A stretch of DNA of 64,000 bases. Source: Owenia fusiformis. Taxonomy: Eukaryota > Annelida > Polychaeta > Sabellida > Oweniidae. A program made the translations under genes and the position numbers. The notes beneath the pieces were generated by a model. It was not told where the DNA came from. It saw only the letters and a program-made list of their open reading frames with translations, and ran no database searches. How positions within the stretch are numbered: position 1 is the stretch's first letter; each line of letters begins with the position of its first letter. The stretch is taken from positions 36,192,528-36,256,527 of the forward strand of contig CAIIXF020000012.1 of the NCBI GenBank assembly GCA_903813345.2, in the 5' to 3' direction. Below are positions 60,481 through 64,000 of the stretch, piece by piece.

Positions 60481-61990
60481 TATCCCATCGAACGAAGTTC
60501 GGAGGGATATAGGGAACGCCTCCGTCCGTCCGTCCGTCCGTCCGTCCGTCCGTCCGTCCGTCCGTCCGTCCGTCCGTACGTACGTCCGTACGTACGTCCG
60601 TACGTACGTCCGTCCATCCGTCTGTCCGTCCGTCCGTCCGGGCAATAACTCAAATACCGTTGGCCCGATTTTGTTCATATTTTGTACACATATACCCAAT
60701 GGGGGTAGAAGTTCTGCTCGAAAACCGATTTTCAAAATGGCCGCTCATTTAAAAATGGCGGCCATTTTAGTGCCGATTTTACAGTAATTTAGGTACTGCT
60801 TATAAAACTGTAATAGCAATATGTTTTAAATGTAAAAAAGTTATATAGGACATTGATTAAGCTAGAAATGTAAATATAGAAGAAATACATGGCAGCCATC
60901 TTACAAAATGGCTGCCTTTGCACGTCATTTTTCGATTTTTGCTGTAACTTGAAAAGTAGTGGAGCGATTTTGTTCATATTTGGTATGTGAATACTTTAAG
61001 CATGGCACAATGTCTAATGACATTTTTGGTAGTAGGCGGCCAATTTGAAAAATGGCCGCCATTTTTACTTGTGTTATCTAACATTTTTTACTGTAAGTCA
61101 AGAAGTAGTGGAGCGATTTTGTTCATATTTGGTATGTCAATGCTTTAAGCATGGGACAATGTCTAATGACATTTTGGGTAGTAGGTGGCCATTTTGAAAA
61201 ATGGCTGCCATTTTTATGTGTGTTATTTTACATTTTTTACTATAACTCAAAAAGTAGCAGAGTGATTTTGTTGATATTTTATATGTGAATACTATAAGCA
61301 TGGCACACTGTCTAATGACACTTTGGGTAGTAGGCGGCCAAAATGGCTACCATTTTTACGTTTTTTACTATAACTTGAAAAGTATTGGAGCGATTTTGTT
61401 CATATTTGATATGTGAATACTCATGAGCCTAGCACACTGTCTCATGACACTTCACCAAGTTGGCGGCCATTTTAAAAAATGGCTGTCATTTTTTTTTTTT
61501 TTTTACTATAACTCGAAAAATATTCGAGCGATTTTGCTCATATTTGATATGTGAATACTTTAAGCATGGCACATTGTCTAATTAAACTTTGGGGAGTAGT
61601 CGACCATTTTGAAAAATGGCCATCATTTTTATGTGTGTTATTTTACATTATTATTATAACTCATAAAGTAATAGAGCGATTTTGTTCATATTTGATATGC
61701 GAATACTCTAAGGATTGCATACTGTCTTATGACATTTTGAGTAGTAAGCGACCATTTTAAAAAATGGCCAGCATTGGCAATCTTTTAAGAATTTTATATG
61801 TGGCTACTTAAAAGCATATTACTTCTGATGACAACTTGCCTAGTGATCAACCATTTTGAAAATGGTGGCCTTTCTTATGGGTGTTATTTTATGATATTTG
61901 CTATATATTTCGTATGTAAAAATGCCAGCCATTTCTGTTCGATGGGATTCGCTACGCTTTGGCGTTGCCGTTGTTCTGGTTGTATAATAC
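60481..61990 (+). repeat. GGCCGCCAT-type dispersed element, plus orientation
   Basis: It starts with the hairpin TATCCC-AT-CGAAC-GAA-GTTCG-GA-GGGATA (60481-60509), then a long (CCGT)n/(ACGT)n tract to about 60640. Six to eight degenerate units of about 165 bp follow, each with GAGCGATTTTGTTCATATTT, TCTAATGACATTTTGGGTAG and AAAATGGCCGCCATTTT, a near-palindrome. It is the mirror image of 300-1145 in architecture. The opposed frames over the microsatellite are artefacts. Confidence 0.85.
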
Positions 61991-62429
61991 TTTAAGTGAC
62001 CATGTATAATTGGATGCATAATGAACATCTTATCTGATAACAGGAAACTTTCAGTTTTCTTTCTTGCATTTCCTCATTCACTCCCACGTGGAAGAGCCAG
62101 CTGGTTTCAGTGATTCATTTATTTTAATGAGCAATATACAAATGTATGTCTTTTTCATATCTGGCCAGTGCCAGAACTCTTGCTTGCTGTTCAATTAGTG
62201 CTTTTGTTCTGCTTCTTGGTTGGCTGATTTTGGTAAAAAAAATACGACAAAAAGGATTCTGCTTATAAACCTCTGCAGGGAATTCTAAAAAAACCTGGCC
62301 AAAATTTCTTCCAAAATCATGCAATTTTTCACCATTTTGAACACTTTTCAAGTGATTTTTTGCCTAAATTGTCAAATATGAACCTCTCCTGAATTTTTAA
62401 AAAACTGAGCCCCCTTTGCATAAGCTAGC

Positions 62430-62612
62430 TGTGGTGTTATATACTTAACACTAGACTAACAGTTTATAAGATTATCAAGACTTTATTGCTGGATAAAACT
62501 TAGGACCGCATGGCTTCTACATCCGGGCACTAGACAGCCCAATCTGATGACGTCACACATTAAGGTGGACGATGAGTTAACATTTAAGGTGTACAGAGTG
62601 ACTAACACTACA
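62430..62612 (-). repeat. 3' LTR (183 bp)
   Basis: On the minus strand the LTR runs from TGTAGTGTTA to TAACACCACA, with TG...CA ends inside a short inverted repeat. It is preceded directly by the polypurine tract. It contains AATAAA at about 62487-62482 for polyadenylation and a TGACGTCA site. At 183 bp it is short for the superfamily. A target duplication cannot be checked without the 5' side. Confidence 0.85.
62548..62555. promoter_or_regulatory. TGACGTCA (CRE/ATF-type site) in the LTR U3
   Basis: A perfect 8-bp palindromic CRE lies about 60 bp into the LTR on the minus strand, a usual place for an enhancer. Binding is inferred from the motif only. Confidence 0.5.
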
Positions 62613-62911
62613 TCCCCCTTTCGAGATGCTTTACAGAATCTTTACAGAATACATGAAATGATATTGTATCTTTAATAAGGCAATAAAGAAGTGTTCCTTT
62701 AAATGTTACACCTTAATACAACTAAATACATGTTGCAATGTCTCTAACATGTCATACAGTTTTACATAAATGTTTATATCAAATGTTTTGACAAATAAAA
62801 GGTTTGCATCATTATAAACATGCTTCATCTAAGATCAACTATAGAAACCATAGAAACATACAATACAGCTAGAATGTTAATAAAGTCTAAAATGCGTAAC
62901 ATTGTTTCATG

Positions 62912-64000
62912 TTACAAATCAAGTCTATCTACTGGCTTGCTTACTCTGCCTGACCTAGTAACAACATGTCGTCTCTCTGGAGACTTTTGCTTTGCTGCAG
63001 GCCTTGATATCTGTACCTTAGTTTCATGATCTATTTTTGATTCACAAGTAGCATTTGGTTGTACCTTGTTATCATTATGACTTGTTTGTGATTCTAATGG
63101 ATCATAAGTGTTTTCTAATTCAACTTCATGTTCCTCACAAGGTATCACCATGCTCCTGTTTCTTCGATAACTGTTACTGTTCGTTTCTATATTATATGAT
63201 CTGGTTTTGACTGCTTCAGTGACCTGACCATGTTTCATTTTGTCTTTGATATATACCACTTGACCTTTCTGAAGCTCAGGGAGAAGTTGGGTTCTATGCC
63301 TTTTGTTATAGTCAACAGACATCTTAAGTCTCTGAGATCCCTCCCTTTCTCTGAGATTCTGTTTATTGTATAATTTAGGTTCAAGTTTACTTGATGCCAT
63401 TGGTACTGTAGTTCTGATACGTCGCCCAAAGAGTAATTCACTTGGACTAAGTCCATTTGCCAAAGGAGTAGCTCTATATTCCATCAGAGCGAGATACGGA
63501 TCTTCTGCTTTCTTAAGCAGTGATTTTACAGTCTGGACTGATCTCTCAATTTCACCATTACTCTTTGGGTACATTGGTGAACTAGTGACATGATTAAAAC
63601 CATTTTCCTCAGAAAACTGTTTGAACTCCAATGATGCATAATTTGGTCCATTGTCTGATCTCAAAGTTTCTGGAATGCCATGGCGACTAAAGATTGATTT
63701 CATACTTGTAATTGTGTCTTTAGATCGATATCGGTCTAGCTTAGCCAGCTCCACATATCGAGAGAAATAATCTATCAAAAGTATGTATGTGTTATTGCAC
63801 CTATAGAACAAATCAGTGCCTACCAATTGCCATGGTCTATCAGGAAACTTTGTAGGGATCATTGGTTCAACAGGATTTGGCTTTACATGGGAACATATTG
63901 TACATTTTTGAACAACATCGGCTAGCTGAGTGCTAAGGCCTGGCCACCACATTGATTGTTGAGCTCTAGCTCTGCATTTAACTATCCCTTGGTGACCCTT
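62912..64000 (-). CDS. pol: Ty3/gypsy Pol: integrase and C-terminal tail (partial)
   Basis: The frame is open from the right edge (64000) to TAA at 62912. The N-terminal zinc-binding part shows GHQGIVKCRARAQQ, WWPGLS and CTIC. The catalytic core has VGTDLF (D), RSDNGPNYAS (D) and SNGEIERSVQ (E), counted at residues 47, 100 and 136 from the ATG at 63952: the D,D(35)E spacing of active integrases. RATP, GLSPSELLFGRR and a basic tail ending VVTRSGRVSKP follow, as in other gypsy Pol proteins. It inserts the cDNA copy into host DNA in the nucleus. Upstream pol domains are outside the window. No stop or frameshift is seen. Confidence 0.93.
   Translation of the reverse strand, partial: KGHQGIVKCRARAQQSMWWPGLSTQLADVVQKCTICSHVKPNPVEPMIPTKFPDRPWQLVGTDLFYRCNNTYILLIDYFSRYVELAKLDRYRSKDTITSMKSIFSRHGIPETLRSDNGPNYASLEFKQFSEENGFNHVTSSPMYPKSNGEIERSVQTVKSLLKKAEDPYLALMEYRATPLANGLSPSELLFGRRIRTTVPMASSKLEPKLYNKQNLREREGSQRLKMSVDYNKRHRTQLLPELQKGQVVYIKDKMKHGQVTEAVKTRSYNIETNSNSYRRNRSMVIPCEEHEVELENTYDPLESQTSHNDNKVQPNATCESKIDHETKVQISRPAAKQKSPERRHVVTRSGRVSKPVDRLDL

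Larger units (their letters stand above)
62430..64000 (-). mobile_element. Ty3/gypsy LTR retrotransposon, 3' portion
   Basis: On the minus strand: the pol integrase region from the right edge to 62912, a 3' non-coding stretch, the polypurine tract GAAAGGGGGA (about 62613-62622) and then the 3' LTR. Gag, protease, reverse transcriptase and the 5' LTR lie beyond 64000. The intact reading frame suggests a young copy. Confidence 0.9.

Noticed and set aside
60442-60787. Opposed frames with RTDGRTDG and VRPSVRPS repeats
   Set aside because: They are a tetranucleotide (CCGT)n microsatellite read in frame.
63366-63593. Plus-strand frame opposite the integrase
   Set aside because: Antisense shadow of the gypsy Pol frame.

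Overview
The window looks like animal nuclear DNA: AT-rich, genes split by short GT-AG introns, and dense in satellites, MITEs and decayed transposons. A CCDC157 orthologue, a six-exon cytosolic sulfotransferase, a Ngaro/DIRS-type element with an SGNH hydrolase, mariner relics, and repeats rich in GGCCGCCATTTT and (CCGT)n all fit a marine invertebrate, either a lophotrochozoan or a non-vertebrate deuterostome. The species cannot be fixed from the sequence alone. No bacterial operon, CRISPR array, tRNA or rRNA was found.

Layout. 1-1145: an 83-bp tandem repeat, then a GGCCGCCAT-type element on the minus strand. 1373-4048 (minus): the 5' half of CCDC157, with four coding exons whose splice phases agree. 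4050-9600: repeats and MITEs. 9629-14100 (minus): a complete 307-residue sulfotransferase gene. Directly upstream of its start codon lies a 38-bp palindromic minisatellite (14253-14868), then the 3' half of a second sulfotransferase copy (15827-16936). That copy is cut off where a composite element begins. The composite (about 17372-20785) has a DIRS/Ngaro gag-like ORF, a 54-bp minisatellite and an SGNH-hydrolase ORF, with the same 49-bp tandem repeat at both ends.

23178-26175: a 57-bp satellite that looks like an amplified MITE end, in a MITE split by a mariner-like element at a TA target, which itself carries a nested insertion. 29880-31145: seven 152-bp repeats. 32163-32778: a hAT-type MITE with a perfect 8-bp target duplication. 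34868-38012: about 30 copies of a 104/106-bp satellite. 40752-41564: an internally deleted mariner. 41720-42215: a 21-bp-type VNTR. 42357-56600: fold-back MITEs, poly-G/poly-C-associated repeats and unassigned DNA, with no convincing gene. 60481-61990: a second, oppositely oriented GGCCGCCAT element. 62430-64000 (minus): the 3' end of a Ty3/gypsy retrotransposon (integrase, polypurine tract, 183-bp LTR) running off the right edge.

Only CCDC157 and the sulfotransferase look like functional host genes. Most long open frames elsewhere result from tandem repeats whose period is a multiple of three.
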